Position numbers and translations under genes: made by a program. From Anaerovorax odorimutans DSM 5092 (GTDB taxonomy: Bacteria > Bacillota > Clostridia > Peptostreptococcales > Anaerovoracaceae), in assembly GCF_000426305.1 (NCBI RefSeq), contig NZ_AUFC01000012.1, positions 1-64,000 of the forward strand: a DNA stretch of 64,000 nucleotides, written 5' to 3'. Below, one piece after another: positions 44,020 to 51,826 of this stretch (position 1 is its first letter; the number at the start of each line of letters is the position of its first letter). The notes under the pieces are model-generated. The model was not told the DNA's origin, ran no database searches, and was given only the letters and a program-made list of their open reading frames with translations.

Positions 44020-44592
44020 ATGGTGGATAATGTGTATAGTCTAAAGGAATTAGAAGAAATAGTAAAAAGATGCAGAAGATGTCCCTTATCAGAGACCAGA
44101 ACCAATGTAGTATTTGGAGAAGGGGACGTAAGTAATCGTATTATGTTTATAGGAGAAGGTCCGGGATATAATGAGGATAAAATAGGAAGACCTTTTGTAG
44201 GTAGGGCAGGAGAACTATTTGACAAGATGTTAAAAGCAGTTGAGTTAACAAGAGACGATATTTACATTGCTAATATTGTTAAATGTAGGCCTCCAAACAA
44301 TAGAAATCCTTTAGAAGAAGAAAGCAAGAATTGCATTGAGTTTTTAAGATGGCAGGTAAAAATAATAGATCCTGATATAATAGTATGCTTAGGTGCTGTC
44401 GCAGCTAAAAATATTATTCAGAAAGATTTTAGAATTACTAAAAATAGGGGAATCTGGTACAGTAAAGGTAAATTTAATATAATAGCAACATATCATCCAG
44501 CAGCAATTTTACGAGATGCAGATAAGAAAAAAGATGCATGGGAAGATTTTAAAGCTATAAAGAATATGTACAATAAAATATGCGTAACATAA
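44020..44592 (+). CDS. type 4 uracil-DNA glycosylase
   Basis: A 190-residue DNA repair enzyme that removes uracil from DNA. The four iron-sulfur cysteines are Cys18, Cys21, Cys89 and Cys105; the catalytic stretch is FIGEGPGYNEDKIGRPFVG, and the second motif is TYHPAAIL. This is the full set for the family 4 (thermostable-type) UDG. No good ribosome binding site precedes the ATG at 44020; a GTG at 44032 with GGTGG upstream is an alternative start that would keep all motifs. Confidence 0.95.
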   Translation: MVDNVYSLKELEEIVKRCRRCPLSETRTNVVFGEGDVSNRIMFIGEGPGYNEDKIGRPFVGRAGELFDKMLKAVELTRDDIYIANIVKCRPPNNRNPLEEESKNCIEFLRWQVKIIDPDIIVCLGAVAAKNIIQKDFRITKNRGIWYSKGKFNIIATYHPAAILRDADKKKDAWEDFKAIKNMYNKICVT

Positions 44593-44890
44593 ATGAACAA
44601 AATGCCTAAAAATAATTTAACGATAATAGATAGTAGATGATGATTATTGATCTGATAACATATTATATTCAGTAATTAATACTAATTAAAAGATTTAGTT
44701 TTTAAAATTACTGAATATAAATAGGACTACGGTTATTCATATAAGTATTTTAATATATTTATAATAATTTTTTATATAATAGAAATGTAAAACATAGATG
44801 TAACTTTTACTACAAATTACACAAAACTATTGTCGTGTTACAATAAGTTTAATATTTAACTTATTGTAAAGAGAAAGGAGTTAACTGAAA
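44593..44890. other. intergenic DNA, no feature seen
   Basis: About 300 AT-rich bases with no reading frame or strong hairpin. It should contain the promoter of the oxidoreductase gene downstream. Confidence 0.5.
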
Positions 44891-45892
44891 ATGACAACGA
44901 ATTTTAAAGCTATAGTAGTCAGTGAAAACGAAAATGGAGAATTTTCAAGAAACATTGTGACTAAAGATATTTCCTCTTTACCTTCAGGTGATGTTTTGAT
45001 TAATGTAAAATATTCCTCCTTAAATTATAAGGATGCTCTTTCAGCTACAGGTAATAAAGGGGTAACGAGAAAATATCCTCATACTCCTGGAGTAGATGCT
45101 GCCGGGATTGTGAAAGAAAGCACGAATGAAAATTTTAAAATAGGAGATCAGGTAATTGTAACAGGGTATGATTTAGGCATGAACACATCTGGGGGATTTG
45201 GCCAGTATATCAGGGTACCAGCTGAATGGATTGTGAAATTACCTAAAAACTTTTCATTAAAAGAAAGTATGATTTTAGGCACGGCAGGATTTACGGCAGC
45301 ACTCTCTGTAAGTAAACTAGTAAATTACAAAATAAAACCTGATGATGGAGAAATCTTGGTAACAGGTGCTACAGGTGGAGTTGGAAGTGTAGCTGTTTCT
45401 ATTTTAAGTAAGTTGGGGTACAATGTTATAGCTGCAACAGGTAAGTCTCAATTGAAAGATATGCTACTAAAATTGGGAGCAAAAGATATCATTTTAAGAG
45501 ATGAGTTAGATGACCAGTCAGGAAAACCTTTGATTAAAGGAAGATGGGCAGGTGCTATTGATACGGTAGGAGGGAATATTTTAGCAACAGTTCTAAAATC
45601 TACTCAATATGGAGGTTGTGTAACTTGTTGCGGAAATGTAGCCTCCCATAAGCTTTTAACTACTGTATATCCTTTTATCTTACGAGGTGTTTCCTTAATG
45701 GGGGTAGATTCTGTTCAATGCCCTATGAATTTGAGAACAGAATTATGGGATAAGCTTTCAGCGGATTGGAAACCTGATAATTTGCATGAGAATGTTGAAG
45801 AAGTGACTTTGAAGGAATTAGATGATAAAATAGAAAAAATTCTTAATGGACAATTAAAAGGGAGAACTATTGTAAATCTTGATAATGATTAA
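44891..45892 (+). CDS. acuI: YhdH/AcuI-type NADPH-dependent oxidoreductase
   Basis: A 333-residue medium-chain dehydrogenase/reductase without zinc ligands. SSLNYKDALSATG and PHTPGVDAAGIV are typical for the YhdH/YhfP/AcuI group, and VTGATGGVGSVAVSILSKLGY is the NADPH-binding motif. The best known activity is reduction of acryloyl-CoA to propionyl-CoA, which detoxifies acrylate. The substrate here is a family-level guess. GAAAGGAG precedes the ATG. Confidence 0.9.
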   Translation: MTTNFKAIVVSENENGEFSRNIVTKDISSLPSGDVLINVKYSSLNYKDALSATGNKGVTRKYPHTPGVDAAGIVKESTNENFKIGDQVIVTGYDLGMNTSGGFGQYIRVPAEWIVKLPKNFSLKESMILGTAGFTAALSVSKLVNYKIKPDDGEILVTGATGGVGSVAVSILSKLGYNVIAATGKSQLKDMLLKLGAKDIILRDELDDQSGKPLIKGRWAGAIDTVGGNILATVLKSTQYGGCVTCCGNVASHKLLTTVYPFILRGVSLMGVDSVQCPMNLRTELWDKLSADWKPDNLHENVEEVTLKELDDKIEKILNGQLKGRTIVNLDND

Positions 45893-45929
45893 TTACGTAC
45901 TCTCTAGTATATATAGGTAAAAAAATTGG

Positions 45930-45952
45930 GGGCAGATTTATTAAATCTGCCC
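45930..45952. terminator. hairpin after the oxidoreductase gene
   Basis: GGGCAGATTTA (45930-45940) and TAAATCTGCCC (45942-45952) form a perfect stem. There is no clear T run downstream, so it may be a weak terminator or 3' stabiliser. Confidence 0.5.
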
Positions 45953-46265
45953 TATATTAATAGATTATTATATAAATATATTTGCAGTTTTTATATAATA
46001 AATGTCTATCTCTTAAGCTATTTTTGCTGTTAACCATTTTATCGGATTGAAAATATTTAATTAAAATTGTTGTTATGATACATGTGTTAATAAATATATC
46101 AGCCTGTTTTTCAGAAAGTTTTTTTTCGATTTATTTTTCTAATGTTTCTTATTACTCCTTCCCTATAATTTCATTTTTTCTTCAAAAGCTTTTATGAAAA
46201 ACTGTTATTCTGGAATTCCTTATAATGAAGGTTATTTTATTATAGTTAAATTTTGTAATAGTTGC

Positions 46266-46320
46266 TTGACAAAAAAAATAAGTTAGTGTAATATAACAGT
46301 GTTATATAACACTGTTATAT
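46266..46320 (+). promoter_or_regulatory. tetR promoter with 30-bp perfect palindrome
   Basis: TTGACA (46266-46271), 17-base spacer, TAATAT (46289-46294). A perfect 30-bp palindrome, ATATAACAGTGTTAT and its mirror, covers 46291-46320, from the -10 box over the start of transcription. This is a textbook autoregulatory operator for the TetR protein encoded 15 bases downstream. Confidence 0.88.
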
Positions 46321-46335
46321 TTTGGTGGTGATAAT

Positions 46336-46953
46336 ATGAGCAGTGATGATTTAAATACATTACAAAAAATAATGACTGAAGGTAAAAAAGAATTTTTAGA
46401 AAGGGGTTTCAATGATGCTTCTTTGAGAAATATTGTAAAACGTGCTGGTGTTACTACAGGGGCGTTTTACGGATATTATAAAGATAAAAATGCTTTGTTT
46501 GAAGCTTTAGTTCTTCCAGCAGTTAGTGGGTTAAAAGATATATTTTTGTCAGGGCAGCAAGAATTTGATAGTCTACCTGAAGATGTAAAAAAGGGGATTT
46601 TATATAATTATACAACTGATGAGGTAAAGGGGCTTGTTAATTTCATATATGATTATTTTGATGAATTTAAATTGCTTGTTTCATGTGCAGATGGAACAGC
46701 CTTCTCAGATTTTATTCATGATCTGGTGGAAATTGAGTTGGAGTATACTTTGAAATTTATTAAATCCACAGGAAATGATGCTTTGGTTACCGGTAGAGCT
46801 ACACCTGAACTATTGCATATTATTGCAAGTGCATTTTTTACAGCTGTTTTTGAAGTGGTTAAACATGATATGTCAAAAGAAGTTGCAGACAGTTATGTAG
46901 ATAGCCTAAAACAATTTTTTATGGCAGGTTGGGAAACGATTTTAAACCCATAA
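46336..46953 (+). CDS. TetR/AcrR-family regulator
   Basis: 205 residues. The N-terminal helix-turn-helix reads LRNIVKRAGVTTGAFYGYYKDKNALFEAL; the remaining residues are the helical ligand and dimer domain. GGTGGTG precedes the ATG. The operator palindrome in its own promoter indicates autorepression. The feo operon lies downstream on the same strand but seems to have its own control region. Ligand unknown. Confidence 0.9.
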   Translation: MSSDDLNTLQKIMTEGKKEFLERGFNDASLRNIVKRAGVTTGAFYGYYKDKNALFEALVLPAVSGLKDIFLSGQQEFDSLPEDVKKGILYNYTTDEVKGLVNFIYDYFDEFKLLVSCADGTAFSDFIHDLVEIELEYTLKFIKSTGNDALVTGRATPELLHIIASAFFTAVFEVVKHDMSKEVADSYVDSLKQFFMAGWETILNP

Positions 46954-46977
46954 AGAGAATACAAGTATTAGTAAAGA

Positions 46978-47021
46978 ATAATTTTTGGATGAGGTGCCGA
47001 AAGGAACCTCAAAAAAATTAT
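46978..47021 (+). other. GAAA-capped stem-loop upstream of feoA
   Basis: TGAGGTGCC-GAAA-GGAACCTCA forms a stem with one mismatch, and the flanking ATAATTTTT and AAAAATTAT blocks extend it to 44 bases. No T run follows on either strand in the right place. It may end tetR mRNA or fold in the feo leader. It does not match a riboswitch I know. Confidence 0.5.
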
Positions 47022-47027
47022 CATAAA

Positions 47028-47043
47028 GTTAGAACAATCTAAC
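47028..47043. promoter_or_regulatory. DtxR-type operator candidate upstream of feoA
   Basis: GTTAGA-acaa-TCTAAC, a perfect 6-4-6 dyad. The same GTTAGM-N4-KCTAAC layout occurs at 51747 before the ABC genes. The half-site recalls the TTAGGTTAG half of DtxR/IdeR boxes, and a DtxR-family gene lies at 51000. Confidence 0.55.
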
Positions 47044-47120
47044 AAAAAAATAATAAAAGGGATATAAAAAGTTATATATGATATTAGTTATATTAAATTC
47101 AAAGTTTAGGAGGAGAGAAT

Positions 47121-47351
47121 ATGAAGAAATTGAGCTCAGCGAATAAAGGTGAAAAGGGTAAAATTACTTCGATTAAAGGAGATTCACGTTTTTTAAGCCG
47201 AATTACTTCAATAGGGCTTACTGTAGGAAGTAACGTTGAAATTATACAGAATCAAAAAAAATATCCGGTTTTAGTATTTGGCCGAGATACAATGATTGCC
47301 ATCAATCGAAGTGAGTGCGAAAAAATAATGTTGGAGGTGGTTTCAGAATGA
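47121..47351 (+). CDS. feoA: FeoA ferrous iron uptake protein
   Basis: A 76-residue SH3-like cytosolic partner of the FeoB transporter. GEKGKITSIKGDSRFLSRITSIGLTVGSNVEII follows the FeoA pattern, ending with GRDTMIAINRSECEKIMLE. AGGAGGAG precedes the ATG. The stop codon overlaps the feoB start (ATGA at 47348-47351), giving coupled translation. Confidence 0.93.
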   Translation: MKKLSSANKGEKGKITSIKGDSRFLSRITSIGLTVGSNVEIIQNQKKYPVLVFGRDTMIAINRSECEKIMLEVVSE

Positions 47352-49387
47352 AAAATATAACAATAGCCCTTCTTGGCCAGCCGAACATAGGCAAATCTAC
47401 ATTATTTAACGGTTTAACTGGTTCCCGTCAGCATGTGGGAAATTGGCCGGGAAAAACAGTAGAAAAAAAAGAAGGTTATTTTAACTATAATGGTAATAGC
47501 TATACAGTTATGGACTTACCAGGTACATATAGTTTATCTGCAAATTCTGAAGAGGAAATTGTTACAAGAGATTATATTACAAGTGGCAATGCTGATTTAG
47601 TTTGTATTTTTGCAGACGCATCTCAACTTGAAAGAAGTTTATTTATGCTTGCTGATTATGCAGGTATAAAAACACCTGTACTACTATTACTAAATATGAT
47701 GGATGTAGCTACTGAACAAGGCAAAAAAATTAATAGTGATAAAATTTCAAAAAAACTTGGTATTCCTGTAATTCCAATTGTTGCTTCAGATAGAGGTTGC
47801 TATGATAGCTTTTTAAATATACTGGAAAAGACAGCATCCATGTCTTGTAAAATAGATGAAAAAGATATTTTTAGCATGTATCAAACAAATATAGGAGACA
47901 TATATAGCTCCGTATTTAGTTTATTACCTAAAGATGGAATCGGAGCTTTCTCCTCAGCCTGGCTTTCCGCAAAGTTGCTGGAACAGGATCCTCCGGTGAT
48001 ACAGACTGTTAAGTCTAATATAAGTGCGATGGACTGGAATGAAATTAATAAGCTATTAAAAGAAGTAGAAAATGGAAGCTTATTAACAGCAGACAGCAAA
48101 TTCAAATGGATAGAAAGTTTATTAAAAGAGAATGTAATAAAAACTAAAAATGATAATAAAAAAATAAACCGGTTTGACCGTATTGCAACTAGTAAGATTT
48201 GGGGGAAGCCGCTGGCTATAGGTGTTATTGTCTTAGGTCTTATTATATCTATGGCAGTTGCTATACCAATTATGGGATTGTTTGGTTACTTACAGAGCAT
48301 TATTGTATTGCCAATTTCTAATGGTTTATCTGCTATAGGTGTACCGGTAATAATTATTTCATTGATTCGTGATGGCATATTAACAGCTGTTGTTTTTGCA
48401 TTGATGATGGTCAGCTTTGTATTTGGCATTAGCCTCGTGTTTGGATTTGTTGAAGAAATTGGTTATATGGCCCGTATTTCTTATGTTTTTGATAATACTA
48501 TGTCCAAACTTGGATTACAGGGAAAAGCAATTATGCCGTTTTTGGTAAGCTTCGGATGCAATATTGGTGGTGTAAGCGGAACAAGAGTTATAGATTCATG
48601 GGGACAGCGTGTAACAACAATCGCACTTTCTTGGGTTATTCCTTGTGCGGCCACATGGAGTGTAATTGGATTAGTAAGTACTGTATTCTTTGGAAGCACG
48701 GCATTTTTAGTAGTTATATCACTGTTTGCAATAGCATTTTTACATATGTTTATCACTTCTAAAATATTTGGAAAGTATTTAATAAAAGAAAATGACAGGA
48801 ATGGTTTGATTATGGAATTACCGCCGTATCATAAACCTAAATACAGAAATTTATTTCGATTTGTCTTTCTCCGTATGGGGGATGTACTTAAGCGTGCATT
48901 AAAGACTATTGTAATTGTAGCAGTTGTCTTTTGGGCATTATCATATACTAAAGAAGGTGATATTACAAACAGTATAATTTATAAAATAGGAACATTTATT
49001 GAACCTGTTACTATGTGGTTTGGTTTGCGATGGCAGACGTTTATGGCGTTTTTAGCTGCTGCCATGGGTAAAGAGGCTGCGCTTGGTGTTTTGGCATCTC
49101 TGTTTAATTCCCCTGGCCAAATAGCAGGTATATGGGATGTCATTTCTAATAATGCAGTCGTAACTACTTCGGGAATTGGAGGTGCACTGCAAGCCGGTAT
49201 TTCAAAAGCAGAAGCATTAGCGTTTGTTTATGCGTTCTTCTTTAATGTTCCTTGTCTTTTAACAGTTGTTTCTACATTGCAGGAATCACACTCTGCTAAA
49301 TGGACCTTACGTATTGTTGGTTATTATATAGTAATTGCATTACTTATGTCTGCAATAGCATACCATGTTGGACTTTTAATATTTTAG
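47348..49387 (+). CDS. feoB: FeoB ferrous iron transporter
   Basis: A 679-residue ferrous iron importer. The cytosolic G domain has GQPNIGKST (G1), DLPGTYS (G3) and NMMD (G4, the usual FeoB variant). A helical regulatory domain follows (~150-260), then the membrane part with the two gate motifs (GFVEEIGYMARISYVFD and the conserved FGCNIGGV and VIPCAATWSV stretches). GGAGGTGG sits eight bases before the ATG at 47348; an in-frame ATG at 47315 lies inside feoA and has no ribosome binding site. It is part of the feoA-feoB-feoC operon. Confidence 0.95.
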   Translation: MKNITIALLGQPNIGKSTLFNGLTGSRQHVGNWPGKTVEKKEGYFNYNGNSYTVMDLPGTYSLSANSEEEIVTRDYITSGNADLVCIFADASQLERSLFMLADYAGIKTPVLLLLNMMDVATEQGKKINSDKISKKLGIPVIPIVASDRGCYDSFLNILEKTASMSCKIDEKDIFSMYQTNIGDIYSSVFSLLPKDGIGAFSSAWLSAKLLEQDPPVIQTVKSNISAMDWNEINKLLKEVENGSLLTADSKFKWIESLLKENVIKTKNDNKKINRFDRIATSKIWGKPLAIGVIVLGLIISMAVAIPIMGLFGYLQSIIVLPISNGLSAIGVPVIIISLIRDGILTAVVFALMMVSFVFGISLVFGFVEEIGYMARISYVFDNTMSKLGLQGKAIMPFLVSFGCNIGGVSGTRVIDSWGQRVTTIALSWVIPCAATWSVIGLVSTVFFGSTAFLVVISLFAIAFLHMFITSKIFGKYLIKENDRNGLIMELPPYHKPKYRNLFRFVFLRMGDVLKRALKTIVIVAVVFWALSYTKEGDITNSIIYKIGTFIEPVTMWFGLRWQTFMAFLAAAMGKEAALGVLASLFNSPGQIAGIWDVISNNAVVTTSGIGGALQAGISKAEALAFVYAFFFNVPCLLTVVSTLQESHSAKWTLRIVGYYIVIALLMSAIAYHVGLLIF

Positions 49388-49406
49388 GGTGAAAAGGTGA
49401 AAACTT

Positions 49407-49637
49407 ATGTTGATTGAAATTTTAGCTTTATTAAATAAAGAAAGAACATATTTAATGAATGAAATGGCTGATATTCTTAATACAGATACAGATACTTTAA
49501 AAGTGCAAATGGAATATTTAGAAAAACTTGGATATGTTAGAAAGGTAAGACCGAATATGGGGTGCAAAAATAAATGTATGGGTTGTTCAATTTCAAATAA
49601 TAATATTTCAACTGTTGACATGTGGGAATTAGCTTAA
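49407..49637 (+). CDS. feoC: FeoC-like protein
   Basis: 76 residues. A short winged-helix domain (MNEMADILNTDTDTLKVQMEYLEKLGYVRKV) is followed by a cysteine cluster, CKNKCMGC, as in FeoC, where the cysteines can bind an iron-sulfur cluster that senses oxygen. FeoC protects or regulates FeoB in the cell. AAGGTG precedes the ATG, 19 bases after feoB. Confidence 0.85.
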   Translation: MLIEILALLNKERTYLMNEMADILNTDTDTLKVQMEYLEKLGYVRKVRPNMGCKNKCMGCSISNNNISTVDMWELA

Positions 49638-49710
49638 ATGCTTTATTAGAAATTTATATAATGTGTAGAAAGACTAAAATTATTTTTTAGGATAGAAATG
49701 GAGAGGTTTT

Positions 49711-50733
49711 ATGAATTGTAATTCTTTTGTAGATTTAAAAGTAAAGAAGTTACTTGATATGATTTATGCGCCTATGTATACTAAAACATTATTTGCAGCG
49801 ATAGAGCTTAATATATTTTCAGAGTTAAAAGAATCAAAGCTATATACTGAAGTTGCTGAAAATCTAAAGCTTAATCGGGATAATACAAAATGGCTGCTAA
49901 ATGCTTTGGCAGGGATGGAACTGTTACATAAAGAGAAGGGCTTTTATAGGAATTCATCATTATCAAACAGATATCTTGTAAAAGACTCTGATTGGTTTAT
50001 TGGTGATCATTTGAGAATTTATAATAGCAGTTCAGGTTATGATGGACTTGATATAGTAAAGTTAATAAAAGAAGGACCTAAAAATGAGGAGTCAGATAAA
50101 GAAGGTCTGGAGGCATATGCAGTATTTGGTGATTGGACTGAGATTTTAAAAACTGGGCAGAAGGGAGGAAGAGCCAAAGAAATAGCAGAAATGGTATCTG
50201 ATTTACCTGAATTTCTACACTTTAAAAAAATGCTTGATCTAGGAGGCGGTCCTGGGTTAATAGGAATAGAGATTATTAAGAAAAATCCAAAATTAAAGGG
50301 AGTTATTTTTGATGCGGCCGATGTTGGGAAGGTGGCAGATGAATCAATTAAAGAAAATAAACTGGAAAACCGTGTTGAAGTTTTAACAGGAGACTATTTA
50401 AAGGATTATATAGGAAAGGATTATGATTTTATTCTTGCCATAGCTACTTTGAATTTTGCTAAACATAATATGGATTTTATTATGAAAAAAATATATGATG
50501 CATTAAATCCAGGTGGTGTTTTTATGTGCATCTCTGAAGGGTTAACGTGTGAAGATACAAAACCTAAAGAGATAGTTGTTTCATGGCTGCCTAGTTTTTT
50601 AAAAGGTTTTGATTTTAGTTTGAGACAAGGAGAAGTTAGTGATTCTGCACTTAGGTGTGGATTTAAAACTGTTTATAAACAAACGGTTAGCATGTTTTCA
50701 GGAGACATGGATGTAGATATTGCAAGAAAGTAA
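49711..50733 (+). CDS. SAM-dependent O-methyltransferase-like protein
   Basis: 340 residues. The N-terminal ~95 residues are a winged-helix dimerisation domain (LFAAIELNIFSELKES, DNTKWLLNALAGMELL), followed by a class I methyltransferase domain with SAM motif I LDLGGGPGLIGIE. This is the architecture of family-2 small-molecule O-methyltransferases. GGAGAGG precedes the ATG, 73 bases after feoC, so it is probably in the iron-controlled operon. A role in making or altering a metal chelator is possible but unproven. Confidence 0.8.
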   Translation: MNCNSFVDLKVKKLLDMIYAPMYTKTLFAAIELNIFSELKESKLYTEVAENLKLNRDNTKWLLNALAGMELLHKEKGFYRNSSLSNRYLVKDSDWFIGDHLRIYNSSSGYDGLDIVKLIKEGPKNEESDKEGLEAYAVFGDWTEILKTGQKGGRAKEIAEMVSDLPEFLHFKKMLDLGGGPGLIGIEIIKKNPKLKGVIFDAADVGKVADESIKENKLENRVEVLTGDYLKDYIGKDYDFILAIATLNFAKHNMDFIMKKIYDALNPGGVFMCISEGLTCEDTKPKEIVVSWLPSFLKGFDFSLRQGEVSDSALRCGFKTVYKQTVSMFSGDMDVDIARK

Positions 50734-50999
50734 AAAAACTTATAAAACAGTATCGGCTAAAATTAAATATTAACTTCTTAATAATAGATATGATAAAAAA
50801 TTAATGTTAAATGATTATCTTGTGAAAATGGAATTTTGACTAACATTGAAAAATATATGGAAACGAAAGAATCAATTTCTTTGATTGTTCTAAATTTCTT
50901 TTGAATAAGAACACTTTACATATTTGCTATGCTGTTAAATTTTTAAAATGATATTATAATTATTTATAGAAACATTGGAGAAATTAAAGGGCTTTTATG

Positions 51000-51380
51000 C
51001 TATTCCTCATTGTATAAATTCATAAATTCCTGCATTGCAGTAATAGAATCACTGCTTATGACATGTTCAATGGCACAGGCATCTTTTGTAGCAGTTGAAG
51101 CTTTAACTTTCAATATATTAATAAAGAAGTTTTCTATTACATGATGTTTTTCAGCAGTGAACTTAGCTAATTTAAAACCTTTTGGGGTAAGAAATATTTC
51201 CTTGTATTTTTCATTTGTAATGAGGCCTTTTTCAGATAGTGTTGACATAGCACTGTTGGTACTTGCTTTTGTTACATTCATTCTTTTTGCAATATCAGAT
51301 ACACGTACTCCTTCTCCTTGTTTTGAAAGTTCATATATTGCTTCTAGGTAATTTTCCATAGTAAATGTAAGTTTTTCCAT
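51000..51380 (-). CDS. DtxR/MntR-family metal-dependent repressor
   Basis: 126 residues. Winged-helix domain (VSDIAKRMNVTKASTNSAMSTLSEKGLI) followed by the metal-binding dimer domain. Cys102, Glu105 and His106 (ACAIEH) fall at the same numbers as the DtxR primary site, and His79, Glu83 of the ancillary site are also in place. No SH3-like third domain, as in MntR. GGAGG precedes the ATG. It lies between the feo operon and an ABC transporter pair, both with GTTAGM-N4-KCTAAC dyads, so it is the likely iron repressor of both. Confidence 0.9.
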   Translation of the reverse strand: MEKLTFTMENYLEAIYELSKQGEGVRVSDIAKRMNVTKASTNSAMSTLSEKGLITNEKYKEIFLTPKGFKLAKFTAEKHHVIENFFINILKVKASTATKDACAIEHVISSDSITAMQEFMNLYNEE

Positions 51381-51555
51381 TTAACTTCCTCCATATTTGA
51401 GAGTTTATTATAACTTATGTTTTTATAAAGCTATGAGCATGGTGAGAATAATAGATTAATTATAGTATAACTTATAAAATTGAGAAAAAAAAGTATTTGA
51501 GTTTTATAAAGCTTAAATTTTATTTCCTCATATTGTTTATATTAATTTAAAAAAT

Positions 51556-51751
51556 GGAATGTTTGTTCATACTCTTGCGACTATATATGTCAGATTTTTG
51601 GAGGAAATTGTGTTACGAGCCAGAAAGAAAAGAGATTGATGATTACGTTAATCGAATGGCTGTTTTTATTCATGCCGGTATTGAAAAACTCTATTTAAAA
51701 AAATATAAATATGCTTCCATTTGTATTAATATTTTTTTGACCGTTAGTTAG
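51556..51751 (+). pseudogene. C-terminal remnant of a TetR-type regulator, frameshifted
   Basis: GMFVHTLATIYVRFLEEIVLRARKK in one frame (from 51556) continues as EIDDYVNRMAVFIHAGIEKLYLKKY in the next frame, with the shift near 51635-51645. The helical pattern is that of a TetR C-terminal domain. The helix-turn-helix part is missing. It may be the former regulator of the ABC pair that follows. Confidence 0.5.
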
Positions 51752-51777
51752 CAAAAGCTAACCAAGTTGCTTATAAT
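51747..51777 (+). promoter_or_regulatory. DtxR-type operator and -10 box before the ABC pair
   Basis: GTTAGC-aaaa-GCTAAC (51747-51762) is a perfect 6-4-6 dyad, extended outward to TTAGTTAGC/GCTAACCAA. It is followed by TATAAT (51772-51777), so the operator covers the -35 region. Same architecture as at 47028. Confidence 0.65.
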
Positions 51778-51826
51778 TTTTACATTAATCAAAGTAAGTT
51801 CAGTTAGGGATAGGAGGATTTAAATT

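Noticed and set aside
46978-47021. Riboswitch upstream of feoA (lysine- or metal-type)
   Set aside because: Only one stem with a GAAA loop is visible; no multi-helix core of a known class.
51554-51751. 65-residue open frame upstream of the ABC pair
   Set aside because: Its first part is out of frame relative to a better reading that matches a TetR C-terminal domain; treated as a frameshifted remnant.
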